Shown: one piece after another, positions 42,737 through 51,728 of the stretch | How positions within the stretch are numbered: position 1 is the stretch's first letter | Layout: every line of letters starts with the position of its first letter | Source of the DNA: Streptomyces sp. YS415 | GTDB taxonomy: Bacteria > Actinomycetota > Actinomycetes > Streptomycetales > Streptomycetaceae | DNA length: 64,000 bases | Assembly: GCF_023544665.1 (NCBI RefSeq) | Contig: NZ_JAMJFL010000035.1 | Location: 1-64,000, forward strand | Direction: 5' to 3' | Position numbers and translations under genes: made by a program | Notes under the pieces: model-generated | The model's input: the letters and a program-made list of their open reading frames with translations, nothing else | Told to the model about the DNA's origin: nothing | Database searches by the model: none

Positions 42737-43369
42737 TCAGCCGGTCGCCTCGCCGAGCACGCGGTAGGTCACATGCGTGACCAGGCTCGCCGCGCGGGAC
42801 GTCGCCTGCTCCAGCCGCAGCGGCGGGACGCCCTCGAACAGGCGGGTGCCGGCGCCGATGGTGAGGGGCGCGATGTGCAGCCGCAGTTCGTCGGCGAGGC
42901 CGGCGGCGAGGTACTGGTTGATGGTGGTGGCGCCGCCGTGGACCAGTACTTCGCCGGCGCCCGCCGCCGCGCGTGCCTGCGCCAGGGCCGACTCGATGCC
43001 GTCGGTGACGAAGTGGAACGTGGTGCCGCCGGCCATCGGCTGCGGCTCGCGCGCGTGATGCGTGAGCACGAACACCGGCGCGTGGAACGGCGGGTTCTCG
43101 CCCCACCAGCCGTTCCAGGGCCGGTCCCACGCCCCGCGCACGGGGCCGAACATGTTGCGGCCCATGATGAAGGCCCCGGCGCCCGCCAGCAGGTCGATCT
43201 CCGCCCGGTTCTCGTCGGGGGTGTCGAACATCCAGGCGTGCAGCCCGGCGCCCGAACCGTCCCCGCCGTCGTCGCCGAAGGGGCGTTCCTCGCTCTGGTG
43301 CAGCCCGGCCCCGTAGCCGTCGGCCGAGACCGTGAGGTCGCAGACCACCTTGCCCGTGCGGTCGCTCAT
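42737..43369 (-). CDS. Dihydrofolate reductase-fold (RibD C-terminal-like) protein
   Basis: 210 residues: CDLTVSADGYGAG, the active-site-like Met-Phe region GAFIMGRNMFGP, FVLTHHAREPQPMAGGTTFHFVTDGIESALAQA and GEVLVHGGATTINQYLAAGLADELRLHIAPLTIGAGTRLF. It belongs to the broad 'DHFR family protein' group of NADPH-linked enzymes, not to folate DHFR itself; no substrate known. It forms a likely pair with the following VOC gene (27-base gap, same strand). Confidence 0.9.
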   Translation of the reverse strand: MSDRTGKVVCDLTVSADGYGAGLHQSEERPFGDDGGDGSGAGLHAWMFDTPDENRAEIDLLAGAGAFIMGRNMFGPVRGAWDRPWNGWWGENPPFHAPVFVLTHHAREPQPMAGGTTFHFVTDGIESALAQARAAAGAGEVLVHGGATTINQYLAAGLADELRLHIAPLTIGAGTRLFEGVPPLRLEQATSRAASLVTHVTYRVLGEATG

Positions 43370-43396
43370 CGCGCTGTCCTCCGTCGCGTCGTGCGG

Positions 43397-43750
43397 TCAG
43401 TGGCGGCGTGCCGCCAGCACGCAGAACTCGTTGCCCTCGGGGTCGGCCAGCGTCACCCACGGCTGCTCGCCCTGGCCGACGTCGGCGGGGCGGGCGCCCA
43501 GGCCGAGGAGCCGGGAGACCTCGGCCTGCTGGTCGTCCGGGCGGAAGTCGAGGTGCAGCCGGTTCTTGCCGCTCTTCGCCTCCGGGACCGGGACGAAGAT
43601 CAGGCCCGGGAGGCGGTCCGGCTCCGGGCGGATCTCGTACTCGTCGGGGGAGTCGTCGAGGACCGTCCAGCCGAGGGCCTCCGCCCACCAGGCGCCCAGG
43701 GCCGCCGGATCCGCCGAGTCCACCACTACCTGCTCCCACTCCAATGCCAT
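43397..43750 (-). CDS. Single-domain VOC protein
   Basis: 117 residues with one VOC fold: MALEWEQVVVDSADPAALGAWWAEALGWTVLDD, HLDFRPDDQQAEVSRLLGLGARPADVGQG, and the closing VTLADPEGNEFCVLA. No metal-ligand set of glyoxalase I is evident. The start ATG at 43750 is where homology begins; the reading frame stays open well upstream but without VOC sequence. It lies upstream of the DHFR-fold gene on the same strand. Confidence 0.88.
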   Translation of the reverse strand: MALEWEQVVVDSADPAALGAWWAEALGWTVLDDSPDEYEIRPEPDRLPGLIFVPVPEAKSGKNRLHLDFRPDDQQAEVSRLLGLGARPADVGQGEQPWVTLADPEGNEFCVLAARRH

Positions 43751-43811
43751 GCGTGCAGGGTAGTGAAGACTGTGGGCACCGACGTGACCGCGACACAGGA
43801 GGAAAACCGCA

Positions 43812-44687
43812 ATGACGCGCCCGATCACGGCAGGATTCGACGGAACCGAGGAAAGCCTCGCCGCACTGGGGTGGGCGGCTCGGGAGGCGGTCCGGCGAGG
43901 GCTCGCGCTGCGGGTGGTGCACGCCTGGCGGTTCCAGGCGCTGGAGGCGGTCGAGGAGGCCGATCCCGGCACCCAGGCCCAGTGGGCGCGGGAGGCGGTG
44001 GCGGGGGCCGCCCGGGACATAGGGGAGCGGCATCCCGGTCTTGAGGTGACGACCGACGCGCTGGAGGGCGGGCCCGTCGACGCGCTCGTCACCGCCGCCG
44101 CGGACGCCGAGATGCTCGTCCTGGGATCGCGGGGGCACGGCGCGGTCGTCGGGTTCCTGCTCGGTTCCGTCGGGCAGCAGGTGATCGTGGAGGCCGAGCG
44201 GCCCGTCGTGCTGGTGCGGGCCGGCGACAAGCCAGCCGCCGAGGTCGCCGGGCACGAGATCGTCGTCGGTCAGCAGGGCGATCCGGAGGACAGCGCGGCG
44301 GCGCTGCGGTTCGCGTTCGAGACGGCCGCGGCGCGTGGGGCCACGGTGCGGGCCGTGCGGGCCTGGACGCTGCCGCCGCTGTTCGCGTACAGCCCCGGCT
44401 CGCTGAAGCTGCTCGACGACGCGGGCGGGCTCGAGCCGTTCGAGCAGAAGGCGCTGGCGGCGGCCCTGCAGCCGTGGCGGGACCGGTTCCCGGACGTCCA
44501 TGTCGTGGAGCATGTGGAGATGGGCAGCGCCGGGCAGGTGCTGTTGTCGGTGGCCGGGCGGGCGCAGCTGATGGTGGTGGGGCGCCGCGTCCACCGTACG
44601 GCGGTCGGCGCGCGGATCGGCTCGGTCGCGCACGGCGTGCTGCACCACGCCGGCTGCCCGGTGGCCGTGGTGCCGCCCGCGTCCTGA
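43812..44687 (+). CDS. Tandem universal stress protein
   Basis: 291 residues, two USP domains. The first (~3-138) has GFDGTEESLAALGWAAREA and the ATP-loop LVLGSRGHGAVVGFLLGSVGQQVI (G-x2-G-x9-G-S), so ATP binding is probable. The second (~148-291) starts EIVVGQQGDPEDSAAAL and has VVGRRVHRTAVGARIGSVAHGVLHHA, a variant of the loop. GGAGGAA precedes the ATG. Typical of redox, hypoxia or stationary-phase regulons; no sign of regulation visible here. Confidence 0.92.
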   Translation: MTRPITAGFDGTEESLAALGWAAREAVRRGLALRVVHAWRFQALEAVEEADPGTQAQWAREAVAGAARDIGERHPGLEVTTDALEGGPVDALVTAAADAEMLVLGSRGHGAVVGFLLGSVGQQVIVEAERPVVLVRAGDKPAAEVAGHEIVVGQQGDPEDSAAALRFAFETAAARGATVRAVRAWTLPPLFAYSPGSLKLLDDAGGLEPFEQKALAAALQPWRDRFPDVHVVEHVEMGSAGQVLLSVAGRAQLMVVGRRVHRTAVGARIGSVAHGVLHHAGCPVAVVPPAS

Positions 44688-44688
44688 G

Positions 44689-45930
44689 TCAGCCCGTCTC
44701 GCCCGAGGTGGGCTGGAGCGTCTCGCGGGCCGTGGGGAGGACGTTGTTGATGTAGTCCGCAACGGCCGTGTCCAGCCCTATGTCGTGCTGCGCGCGCTCC
44801 GACAGGTACCAGCGGTGTTCGAGGAGTTCGTGGTAGATCTCCGCGGCGTCCATCGAGCCGCGCAGCTCGAGCGGGACCGCTCGTACCGTGGGGCGGAACA
44901 CGTCGCGTACCCAGCGGTGGGCGAGGACCTCGGGGCGGGCGGCGAGGGGGTCGCCCGGGGCGTAGTCGTCCTGGGTGGCCATCCAGCTCTCCAGGTCGTT
45001 CAGCAGCCGCCGGGCCTGGTTCTCCTCGGTGTCCAGGCCCGTCAGGCGCAGGAGTTGGCGCTGGTGGTGACCGGCGTCGACGACCTTGGGGACGAAGGTG
45101 ACGGTGTCGCCGTTGGAGGAGTGCTCGATCTGCATCTCCGCGACGTCGAAGCCGAGGTCGTTGAGGCGGCGTATCCGGCGTTCTATGTAGTGGTACTTGC
45201 CCGCCGGGTACACCGAGGTGCGGGTCAGCTCCTGCCACAGGCCCTGGTAGCGGGCGCAGATCTCGGTGCCGAACTCGATCGGGTCCACCGAGGGGTGCAG
45301 CGCCCCGGACGCCTCCAGGTCCAGCAGTTCGCCGCTGATGTTGACGCGGGCGAGGTCGAGGTCGTAGTCCCGCTGGCCGGTGCTGAGCTGGGGGTGCAGG
45401 TCGCCGGTCTCGGCGTCGACCAGGTAGGCGGCGTAGGCGCCCGCGTCGCGCCGGAAGAGGGTGTTGGACAGGGAGCAGTCGCCCCAGGCGAACCCGGCCA
45501 GGTGGAGCCGCACCAGGAGCACGGCCAGGGCGTCCATCAGCCGGTGCATGGTCGCCGGGCGCATCGTCGTCTCGAACATCGAGCGGTACGGCATGGAACC
45601 GCCGAGGTGGCGGGTGACCAGCACCGGCTCCAGGGGCGCGCCCTCGGCGTCGGCGCGTCCGGTGACGACGGCCAGGGGGTCCACCGCCGGGATGCCGATC
45701 CGGTCCAGGTCGCGCAGCAGCTCGTACTCGCGCAGGGCGGGCCGTTCGGCGAGTTCCTTGACCGCGATGACCTCCTCCCCGGCGCGGGCGTACCGGACGA
45801 CGTGCCGGGAGATGCCGCGGGGCAGCGGCACGAGGTATTCCTCGGGCCACTCCTCCAGGGGCAGGTGCCAGGGCAGCTCCAGCAGGAGCGCGGGGTGCTC
45901 CGGGTTGGTCGCGCTGATCTGAAGGGCCAT
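44689..45930 (-). CDS. DUF4032 protein with kinase-like fold
   Basis: 413 residues. The N-terminal ~200 residues fold like LPS/antibiotic kinases: EVIAVKELAERPALREYELLRDL gives a possible ATP lysine and helix-C, VLVTRHLGGSMPYRSMF the hinge, and AWGDCSLSNTLF plus YLVDAETGD the catalytic HGD/D-type and DFG-like loops. The C-terminal DUF4032 region contains YHYIERRIRRLNDLGFDVAEMQIEH. Function unknown. It abuts the convergent USP gene, one base between stops. Confidence 0.87.
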   Translation of the reverse strand: MALQISATNPEHPALLLELPWHLPLEEWPEEYLVPLPRGISRHVVRYARAGEEVIAVKELAERPALREYELLRDLDRIGIPAVDPLAVVTGRADAEGAPLEPVLVTRHLGGSMPYRSMFETTMRPATMHRLMDALAVLLVRLHLAGFAWGDCSLSNTLFRRDAGAYAAYLVDAETGDLHPQLSTGQRDYDLDLARVNISGELLDLEASGALHPSVDPIEFGTEICARYQGLWQELTRTSVYPAGKYHYIERRIRRLNDLGFDVAEMQIEHSSNGDTVTFVPKVVDAGHHQRQLLRLTGLDTEENQARRLLNDLESWMATQDDYAPGDPLAARPEVLAHRWVRDVFRPTVRAVPLELRGSMDAAEIYHELLEHRWYLSERAQHDIGLDTAVADYINNVLPTARETLQPTSGETG

Positions 45931-45971
45931 GGGCGGGGTGTCCTCGTCTCGCCGGTGATCGTCACCTCACC

Positions 45972-46718
45972 CTAGACGGCGCGCTCCCCGGCCTGAAGTG
46001 CCGCTTCACGGACCGGACCGCGGTGGGCGGGGCCGTGGCCGGGCAGGAGCAGGTCGGCCTCCAGGGTGCCGAGCAGGTCCAGGGAGGCCAGGGCGCGGGC
46101 GCGCTCGTGGTGGAACATGCCGAGCAGCAGCTGCGGGCCCTGGAGGCGGGACGTCGGGTGGCCGCTCACCAGGGCGTCCCCGGCGATCAGGACGCCGCTG
46201 TCCGGCAGGTGGAAGGCGCAGTGGCCGTCGGTGTGGCCCGGGGTGTGCACCGGTACCGGGTGTCCCGGCAGGTCGAGCGGGGCGCCGGGCGTGAAGGCCT
46301 CCGGCGCGGTGACGGGGACGTGCGCCGTGCCGCCGGAGCGGAGCGCGTGCAGCGCCCACGGCACGACGCCCGGCCGCCACCCGTTGCGCAGGACCTGTCC
46401 CACCGACACCTGGTGGAGGAACTCGCGCCGGGCGTGCGGCACTTCGGCCTCGTGCAGCAGGACGGGCGTGCCGTAGGTGGTGCGCAGGAACTCGGCCGAG
46501 CCCACGTGGTCGTTGTGGGCGTGCGTGATCAGTACGGCGGCCACGGCCTCGGGTGAAGTCCCCGCCTCGGCGAGGGAGGCGAGCAGTTGGTCCCGGTCTC
46601 CGGGGTAGCCGGTGTCGATCAGCGTGGCCGCGTCACCCTCGGTGAGGACGACCCAGTTGGTGTTGCTGCCGTGCACCAGATAGATCCCGTCGGCCACGTG
46701 CCGCACGCGCGCCCGCAT
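45972..46718 (-). CDS. MBL-fold metallo-hydrolase
   Basis: 248 residues, cytosolic. The dinuclear zinc set is complete: HAHNDH (~residue 65), HTPGHTDGHCAFH, SGVLIAGDALVSGHPT, and LLLPGHGPAHRGP. It most resembles the quorum-quenching lactonase/glyoxalase II-like branch of the superfamily without being assignable. ATG at 46718 is preceded by a GGGGGA run; an in-frame start at 46760 has none. Confidence 0.9.
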   Translation of the reverse strand: MRARVRHVADGIYLVHGSNTNWVVLTEGDAATLIDTGYPGDRDQLLASLAEAGTSPEAVAAVLITHAHNDHVGSAEFLRTTYGTPVLLHEAEVPHARREFLHQVSVGQVLRNGWRPGVVPWALHALRSGGTAHVPVTAPEAFTPGAPLDLPGHPVPVHTPGHTDGHCAFHLPDSGVLIAGDALVSGHPTSRLQGPQLLLGMFHHERARALASLDLLGTLEADLLLPGHGPAHRGPVREAALQAGERAV

Positions 46719-46791
46719 AACCGTCCCCCGTCCCGGGTTGCCGCTCGACGGGACCAGCAAAGCAGATCACCGGGCGGGCGCGGGACGGGGG

Positions 46792-47418
46792 TCAGTGCAC
46801 CCCGTGCGGCCGGAACTGGATGCTGATGCGCGGTCCCGTGGCGCGCGAGCTCTTCGGGATGGCGTGTTCCCATGTTCGCTGGCAGGAACCGCCCATCACG
46901 ATCAGGTCGCCGTGGCCCAGCGGGCGGCGGACGGTCTCGCCCCCGCCCATCGGGCGCAGCAGCAGGTCCCGCGGCGCGCCCACCGAGACGATCGCGACCA
47001 TGGTGTCCTCGCGGGCGCCCCGGCCGATCCGGTCGCCGTGCCAGGCGACGCTGTCCCGGCCGTCGCGGTAGAAGCAGAGCCCCGCCGTGGTGAAGGGCTC
47101 GCCCAGCTCCTCGGCGTAGCGTGCGCTCAGCGCGGCCCGCGCCTCGTCCAGCACCGGATGCGGCAGCGCGTCATCGGCCCCGTAGAAGGCGAGCAGCCGG
47201 GGCACGTCGACGACGTGGTCGTACATCTTCCGGCGTTCGGCGCGCCAGGGGACCTCGGCGGCGAGGTGTTCGAACAGCGTGTCCGAGCCGCTGAGCCAGC
47301 CGGGCAGCACGTCGATCCAGGCGCCCCGGCCGAGGGCGGTGCGGCGGATCCCGTCGAGGGACCCGAGCCGCAGCTGGTCCGTCTGGTCGAAGAGGGATCC
47401 CTGGAGGTGCGTGGTCAT
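46792..47418 (-). CDS. AlkB-type Fe(II)/2-oxoglutarate dioxygenase
   Basis: 208 residues. Double-stranded beta-helix with the HxD iron ligands in SVAWHGDRIG, the distal His in TWEHAIPK, and the 2-oxoglutarate Arg in PRISIQFRPHG. LFEHLAAEVPWRAERRKMYDHVVDVPRLLAFYG is the AlkB nucleotide-recognition lid. It repairs alkylated bases such as 1-methyladenine oxidatively. It is divergent from the TetR gene at 47546. Confidence 0.92.
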   Translation of the reverse strand: MTTHLQGSLFDQTDQLRLGSLDGIRRTALGRGAWIDVLPGWLSGSDTLFEHLAAEVPWRAERRKMYDHVVDVPRLLAFYGADDALPHPVLDEARAALSARYAEELGEPFTTAGLCFYRDGRDSVAWHGDRIGRGAREDTMVAIVSVGAPRDLLLRPMGGGETVRRPLGHGDLIVMGGSCQRTWEHAIPKSSRATGPRISIQFRPHGVH

Positions 47419-47492
47419 GGATCCAGCGTACTCCTTATCGAAAACTTGTTCCTATCGGGAATCGGGTCCGACAAGGCCCTTTCGATGCACTG

Positions 47493-47507
47493 ATGTATCG
47501 GATACAT
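47493..47507 (+). promoter_or_regulatory. Palindrome upstream of tetR, likely autoregulatory operator
   Basis: ATGTATC-G-GATACAT, a perfect 7-1-7 palindrome, AT-rich, 38 bases before the TetR start and between it and alkB. The size and position are those of a TetR-family operator. Confidence 0.65.
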
Positions 47508-47545
47508 TCGCGCACCGAACGTGGGGACCGACCGGGAGGACGGCC

Positions 47546-48172
47546 ATGGTGGCGGAGCAGACGGCGCGGCGCGTGACCAGGCGTCGCGTGCGCACCCGGG
47601 CCAACCTGCTGGATGCCGCCTTCGCCGTCTTCGCCGCCAAGGGGTTCGGCCGGGTGTCGATCGAGGAGGTCTGCGACGCCGCCGGCTACAGCCGCGGCGC
47701 CTTCTACTCCAACTTCGACAGCCTCGACGAACTCTTCTTCGCCCTCTACCGGCAGCGCGCCGACCTGATCGCCGAGCAGGTCGCCGACGCGCTGGCGCTG
47801 GACGGGCCCGCGCTCGACGTACCGGAGTCCGTGGACCGGGTCACCGAGGTCCTGCTGCTCGATGTGGAGTGGCTGCTGGTGAAGACGGACTTCCTGGTGC
47901 ACGCGGCCCGGGACCCGGCCGTCGCGCAGAGCCTGCTGGAGCACCGCGAGCGGCTGCGCGCGGCCATCGCCGACCGGCTTGGCCGGGCCACCGGGCACAC
48001 CCGGTTGCCCGCCGTGTTCGGCGGCATCGACGGCGCCGCGCGCGCGGTCGTCGCCGCCTACGACGGGGTCACCACCCAACTGCTGCTGGACAAGGACGTC
48101 GACAGCGCCCGCGCCTGGCTCAAGCAACTGCTCACCGCCCTGCTGACCGACGGCAGCGGCACCCCCCAATGA
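47546..48172 (+). CDS. TetR/AcrR-family regulator
   Basis: 208 residues. The N-terminal HTH (RANLLDAAFAVFAAKGFGRVSIEEVCDAAGYSRGAFYSNF) is typical; the C-terminal ligand domain has no predicted specificity. ATG at 47546 follows GGGAGGA. It sits 16 bases before a KstD-like flavoprotein gene, so repression of that gene and itself is the simplest model. A 15-bp palindrome lies in front of it. Confidence 0.92.
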   Translation: MVAEQTARRVTRRRVRTRANLLDAAFAVFAAKGFGRVSIEEVCDAAGYSRGAFYSNFDSLDELFFALYRQRADLIAEQVADALALDGPALDVPESVDRVTEVLLLDVEWLLVKTDFLVHAARDPAVAQSLLEHRERLRAAIADRLGRATGHTRLPAVFGGIDGAARAVVAAYDGVTTQLLLDKDVDSARAWLKQLLTALLTDGSGTPQ

Positions 48173-48188
48173 GGAAGGGAACGGTCGC

Positions 48189-49862
48189 ATGGATGCCGAC
48201 GTCATCGTCGTCGGAGCGGGCCTCGCGGGCCTGGTCGCCGCACACGAACTCACCAGCCGGGGCCGCCGGGTCGCCCTGGTGGACCAGGAGAACGCGAGCA
48301 ACCTGGGCGGACAGGCCTTCTGGTCGTTCGGCGGGCTGTTCCTCGTCGACACCCCGGAGCAGCGGCGCCTGAAGATCAAGGACTCCTTCGAGCTGGCCTG
48401 GAACGACTGGCAGGGCAGCGCCGGCTTCGACCGCCTCGACGACGAGGACTCCTGGGCGGTGCGCTGGGCACGGGCCTACGTCGAGTTCGCGGCGGGGGAG
48501 AAGCGGTCCTGGCTGGCGGGGCACGGCATCACGTTCCTGCCCACCGTCGGCTGGGCCGAGCGCGGCGACCTCAGGGCGCACGGCCACGGCAACTCCGTGC
48601 CCCGCTTCCACATCGCCTGGGGCACCGGCACCGGCGTGGTCGAGCCGTTCGTCGGCTACGCCCGGCAGGCCGCGCGCGACGGGCTGCTGACCTTCCACCA
48701 CCGCCACCGGGTCGACGAACTCGTCATCGAGGACGGCCAGGCACGCGGCGTGCGCGGCACCCTCCTCGCCGAGGACACCTCGGCCCGGGGCGTGCGGTCC
48801 AACCGCGACCGCGTCGGCGACTTCGAACTCACCGCCCAGGCCGTCGTCGTGACCACCGGCGGCATCGGCGCCGACCACGACATCGTGCGCCGCTACTGGC
48901 CCGAGCGCCTCGGCACCCCGCCCGCCGAGATGGTCACCGGAGTCCCCGCATACGTGGACGGCCGGATGCTCGACATCAGCGCACGGGCGGGCGTACGGCT
49001 GGTCAACCGCGACCGCATGTGGCACTACACCGAAGGCCTGCAGAACTGGGACCCGATCTGGCCCGGACACGGCATCCGCATCCTGCCCGGACCGTCCTCG
49101 ATGTGGTTCGACGCGCTGGGCCGCCGGCTGCCCGACCCCTGCCTGCCCGGCTACGACACCCTCGGCACCCTCAAGTACCTGCGCACCACCGAGGACATCG
49201 CCGGCTACGACCACTCCTGGTTCGTCCTCACCCAGAAGATCATCGAGAAGGAGTTCGCGCTCTCCGGCTCCGAACAGAACCCCGACATCACCGCCAAGGA
49301 CCGCGCGGGCTTCCTCAAGGAACGGGTGCTCGGCAAGGGCGCGCCCGGACCGGTCGACGCGTTCCTGCGCAAGGGCGCCGACTTCGTGACCGCCCCCAAC
49401 CTGGAGCAGCTCGTCGAGAAGATGAACGGCCTCACCGGCAAGGCGCTGCTCGACGCGGCCGTCCTCCGGCGCCAGATCGAGGCCCGGGACCTGCAACTGG
49501 CCAACTCCTACAGCAAGGACGCCCAGGTGCAGGGCATCCGCAACGCCCGCCGCTACATCGGCGACCGGCTCGGCCGGGTCGCCACCCCGCACCGCATCCT
49601 CGACCCCGCGGCGGGCCCGCTGATCGGCGTCAAGCTGCACATCCTCACCCGCAAGACCCTGGGCGGCATCCAGACCGACCTCGACTCCCGCGCGCTGGGC
49701 GCCGACGGGCAGCCGGTGGACGGGCTGTACGCGGCCGGCGAGGTGGCCGGCTTCGGCGGCGGCGGGGTGCACGGCTACAACGCGCTGGAGGGCACCTTCC
49801 TCGGCGGCTGCCTGTTCTCCGGGCGGGCGGCGGGACGGGCCGCCGCACAGCAGACCCGCTGA
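48189..49862 (+). CDS. FAD-binding dehydrogenase (KstD/fumarate reductase-like)
   Basis: 557 residues of the flavoprotein dehydrogenase family: DVIVVGAGLAGLVAAHELTSRG with the FAD Rossmann signature, LGGQAFWSFGGLF, TTGGIGADHDIVRRYWPERLG, and the C-terminal GLYAAGEVAGFGGGGVHGYNALEGTFLGGCLFSG. Members oxidise or desaturate steroids and related compounds; the substrate here cannot be read. It is co-transcribed with the TetR gene 16 bases upstream. Confidence 0.92.
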   Translation: MDADVIVVGAGLAGLVAAHELTSRGRRVALVDQENASNLGGQAFWSFGGLFLVDTPEQRRLKIKDSFELAWNDWQGSAGFDRLDDEDSWAVRWARAYVEFAAGEKRSWLAGHGITFLPTVGWAERGDLRAHGHGNSVPRFHIAWGTGTGVVEPFVGYARQAARDGLLTFHHRHRVDELVIEDGQARGVRGTLLAEDTSARGVRSNRDRVGDFELTAQAVVVTTGGIGADHDIVRRYWPERLGTPPAEMVTGVPAYVDGRMLDISARAGVRLVNRDRMWHYTEGLQNWDPIWPGHGIRILPGPSSMWFDALGRRLPDPCLPGYDTLGTLKYLRTTEDIAGYDHSWFVLTQKIIEKEFALSGSEQNPDITAKDRAGFLKERVLGKGAPGPVDAFLRKGADFVTAPNLEQLVEKMNGLTGKALLDAAVLRRQIEARDLQLANSYSKDAQVQGIRNARRYIGDRLGRVATPHRILDPAAGPLIGVKLHILTRKTLGGIQTDLDSRALGADGQPVDGLYAAGEVAGFGGGGVHGYNALEGTFLGGCLFSGRAAGRAAAQQTR

Positions 49863-49865
49863 GCA

Positions 49866-50213
49866 TCAGCCCAGCAGCCGGGCCAGGACGGCCGCGTGAC
49901 TCTCCTCGGGAGTCTTCGCGGCCGTCAGCAGCGTCACGGCCCCCTTCTCCGCCAACTCCCTGAAACGCGTGAGCAGTTCAGCCGCCTCGGGGGCCTCCAG
50001 CTCGGCCTCGTACCGGCGGGCGAACTCCTCGTAGGACCTCCCGCCCGCGTGGTACCAGCGGCGCAGCTCGGTCGACGGGGTCAGCGCCTTGGGCCACTCG
50101 TCCACCCCGGCCGCGTCCTTCGACACCCCGCGCGGCCACAGCCGGTCGACCAGGACGCGGACGCCGTTGCCCGGCTCGGGCGGGTCGTAGACGCGGCGGA
50201 TGCGGATGCTCAC
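49866..50213 (-). CDS. DUF488 family protein
   Basis: 115 residues of the DUF488/YeaO type: VSIRIRRVYDPPEPGNGVRVLVDRLWPRGVSK at the start, the HAGG/EEFARRYEAEL helix, and LTLLTAAKTPEESHAAVLARLL at the end. Function unknown; the fold recalls phosphatases without a Cys. GTG at 50213 follows GGAGAGG at 7 bases. It is convergent with the flavoprotein gene with 3 bases between. Confidence 0.9.
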   Translation of the reverse strand: MSIRIRRVYDPPEPGNGVRVLVDRLWPRGVSKDAAGVDEWPKALTPSTELRRWYHAGGRSYEEFARRYEAELEAPEAAELLTRFRELAEKGAVTLLTAAKTPEESHAAVLARLLG

Positions 50214-50273
50214 GGTCGGGCCTCTCCACGCGGGGCTGACGGGTTCCTCACAAGTGTCCGCCAAGGTCGAGGC

Positions 50274-51005
50274 ATGATCACGCCGAACCCGCGGGCCGCT
50301 CTGCTGGCCGTCTGCCTCCTGCTCACCGGATGCGGCACCGGTGCCGCGGCGACCACCCCGACCGCCGCGGCCCCCACGACCCCCGCGCCCCAGCCGGAGA
50401 TCTCGCTCGACCTGGCCCCCCAGCAGATCCCCGGCCTCGGTGCCCGGACCTGGGCCAAGGTGCCCTCCGGCACCCGCCAGGCCCTCGTGGTGACCGGCCG
50501 CGGCAAGAACTCGCCCCGTTCCACGGCCGTCCTGTACGAGCGCACCGACGCCAGCTGGGAGGCGGGCGAGAGCCTGCCCGCGCACAACGCGCTGAAAGGC
50601 TGGACCGACCACCACCGGGTCGGTGATCTGCGCTCGCCGATCGGTGTCTTCACCCTCACCGACGCCGGCGGACGGCTGCGCGACCCGGGGACCCGGCTGC
50701 CGTACGACCACGGCCCCGGCTTCACGGCGACCGGTACCGGCTTCGAGGGCGAGCCCCTGGCGGGCTCCTTCGACTACGTCATCGCCATCGACTACAACCG
50801 CAAGCCGGGGACCTCACCGCTCGACTGGACCCGCCCGCTGGGCGACGGCCGCGGCGGCGGCATATGGCTCCACGTCGACCACGACGGACCCACCCAGGGC
50901 TGTGTGAGCCTCGCGAAGGCCCATATGAGAAGGCTGCTGCTGGCCCTCGACCCCGCCAAAGAGCCCGTCGTCGTCATGGGCGACGCGAACTCCCTCGCCC
51001 GCTGA
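50274..51005 (+). CDS. Lipoprotein with YkuD-like L,D-transpeptidase domain
   Basis: 243 residues. The signal MITPNPRAALLAVCLLLTGC ends in a lipobox, with Cys20 as anchor. The C-terminal domain has HNALKGWTDHHRVGDLRSPIGVFTLTDAGG, FDYVIAIDYN, and the catalytic-type HVDHDGPTQGCVSL, with Cys, Gly and His preserved but the usual Arg after Cys replaced by Ser. It would make or edit 3-3 peptidoglycan cross-links on the cell surface. It lies 18 bases before the response regulator gene. Confidence 0.85.
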   Translation: MITPNPRAALLAVCLLLTGCGTGAAATTPTAAAPTTPAPQPEISLDLAPQQIPGLGARTWAKVPSGTRQALVVTGRGKNSPRSTAVLYERTDASWEAGESLPAHNALKGWTDHHRVGDLRSPIGVFTLTDAGGRLRDPGTRLPYDHGPGFTATGTGFEGEPLAGSFDYVIAIDYNRKPGTSPLDWTRPLGDGRGGGIWLHVDHDGPTQGCVSLAKAHMRRLLLALDPAKEPVVVMGDANSLAR

Positions 51006-51010
51006 CCGCC

Positions 51011-51016
51011 TAGGAT
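51011..51016 (+). promoter_or_regulatory. -10 hexamer TAGGAT before the response regulator
   Basis: TAGGAT ends 7 bases before the GTG start, in the 18-base gap after the transpeptidase gene. No ribosome site is present, so an internal leaderless transcript is likely. Confidence 0.5.
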
Positions 51017-51023
51017 CCGCCGG

Positions 51024-51728
51024 GTGTGCGCACATGTGCTGGTCGCCGAGGACGACGAGATGCAGGCCGAACTGATCCGGCGCTCCCTGCTGGCGGAGGG
51101 TCACACCGCCACCGTGGTCCACGACGGCCCCGCCGCCCTGGACGCGGCCCGGCGGCTGCGCCCCGACCTCGTCGTGCTGGACCTGATGCTCCCGGTGATC
51201 GACGGCTTCGGGGTGTGCCGGGTGTTGCGCCGGAACCCCGGGAACCCGGACATCCCGGTGCTGATGCTCACGGCGCGCTCCGCCGAGGACGACGTCCTGC
51301 TCGGGCTCGAACTGGGCGCCGACGACTACATGACCAAGCCGTACAGCCCGCGCGAGCTGATGGCCCGTATCCGCACCGTGCTGCGGCGCAGCGGACGGGC
51401 CGCGGACCGCAAGGAGGACCCCGTCGTACGGGCCGCGGGCCTCGCCGTCGATCCGGTACGGCACGAGGTGCGCTGCGACGGGGAACCGGTGGAGTGCACC
51501 CCGGCCGAGTTCCAGATCCTGCTCGCCATGACCGCCGAGCCCGAGCGGGTCTTCTCCCGGCGGCAGTTGCTGGAGTGCACCCGGGGCACCGACCGGGCCT
51601 CCACCGAACGGGCCGTGGACGTCCACATCATGAACCTGCGCCGCAAGATCGAGGCCGATCCGCGGCGGCCGGTCCGGCTGCTGACGGTGTTCGGAGTGGG
51701 CTACAAGCTGAGCGGCGGCCGCGGATGA
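51024..51728 (+). CDS. OmpR-type response regulator
   Basis: 234 residues: receiver domain (~4-118) with VAEDDEMQ, the phospho-acceptor in VVLDLMLPVIDGFG and YMTKPYSPREL, then a winged-helix DNA-binding domain (~135-232) with TPAEFQILLAMTAEPERVFSRRQLLE and VDVHIMNLRRKIEAD. The start is GTG; its stop overlaps the sensor kinase start by ATGA. It likely controls cell-envelope genes including the adjacent transpeptidase, but that is an inference from position. Confidence 0.93.
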   Translation: MCAHVLVAEDDEMQAELIRRSLLAEGHTATVVHDGPAALDAARRLRPDLVVLDLMLPVIDGFGVCRVLRRNPGNPDIPVLMLTARSAEDDVLLGLELGADDYMTKPYSPRELMARIRTVLRRSGRAADRKEDPVVRAAGLAVDPVRHEVRCDGEPVECTPAEFQILLAMTAEPERVFSRRQLLECTRGTDRASTERAVDVHIMNLRRKIEADPRRPVRLLTVFGVGYKLSGGRG

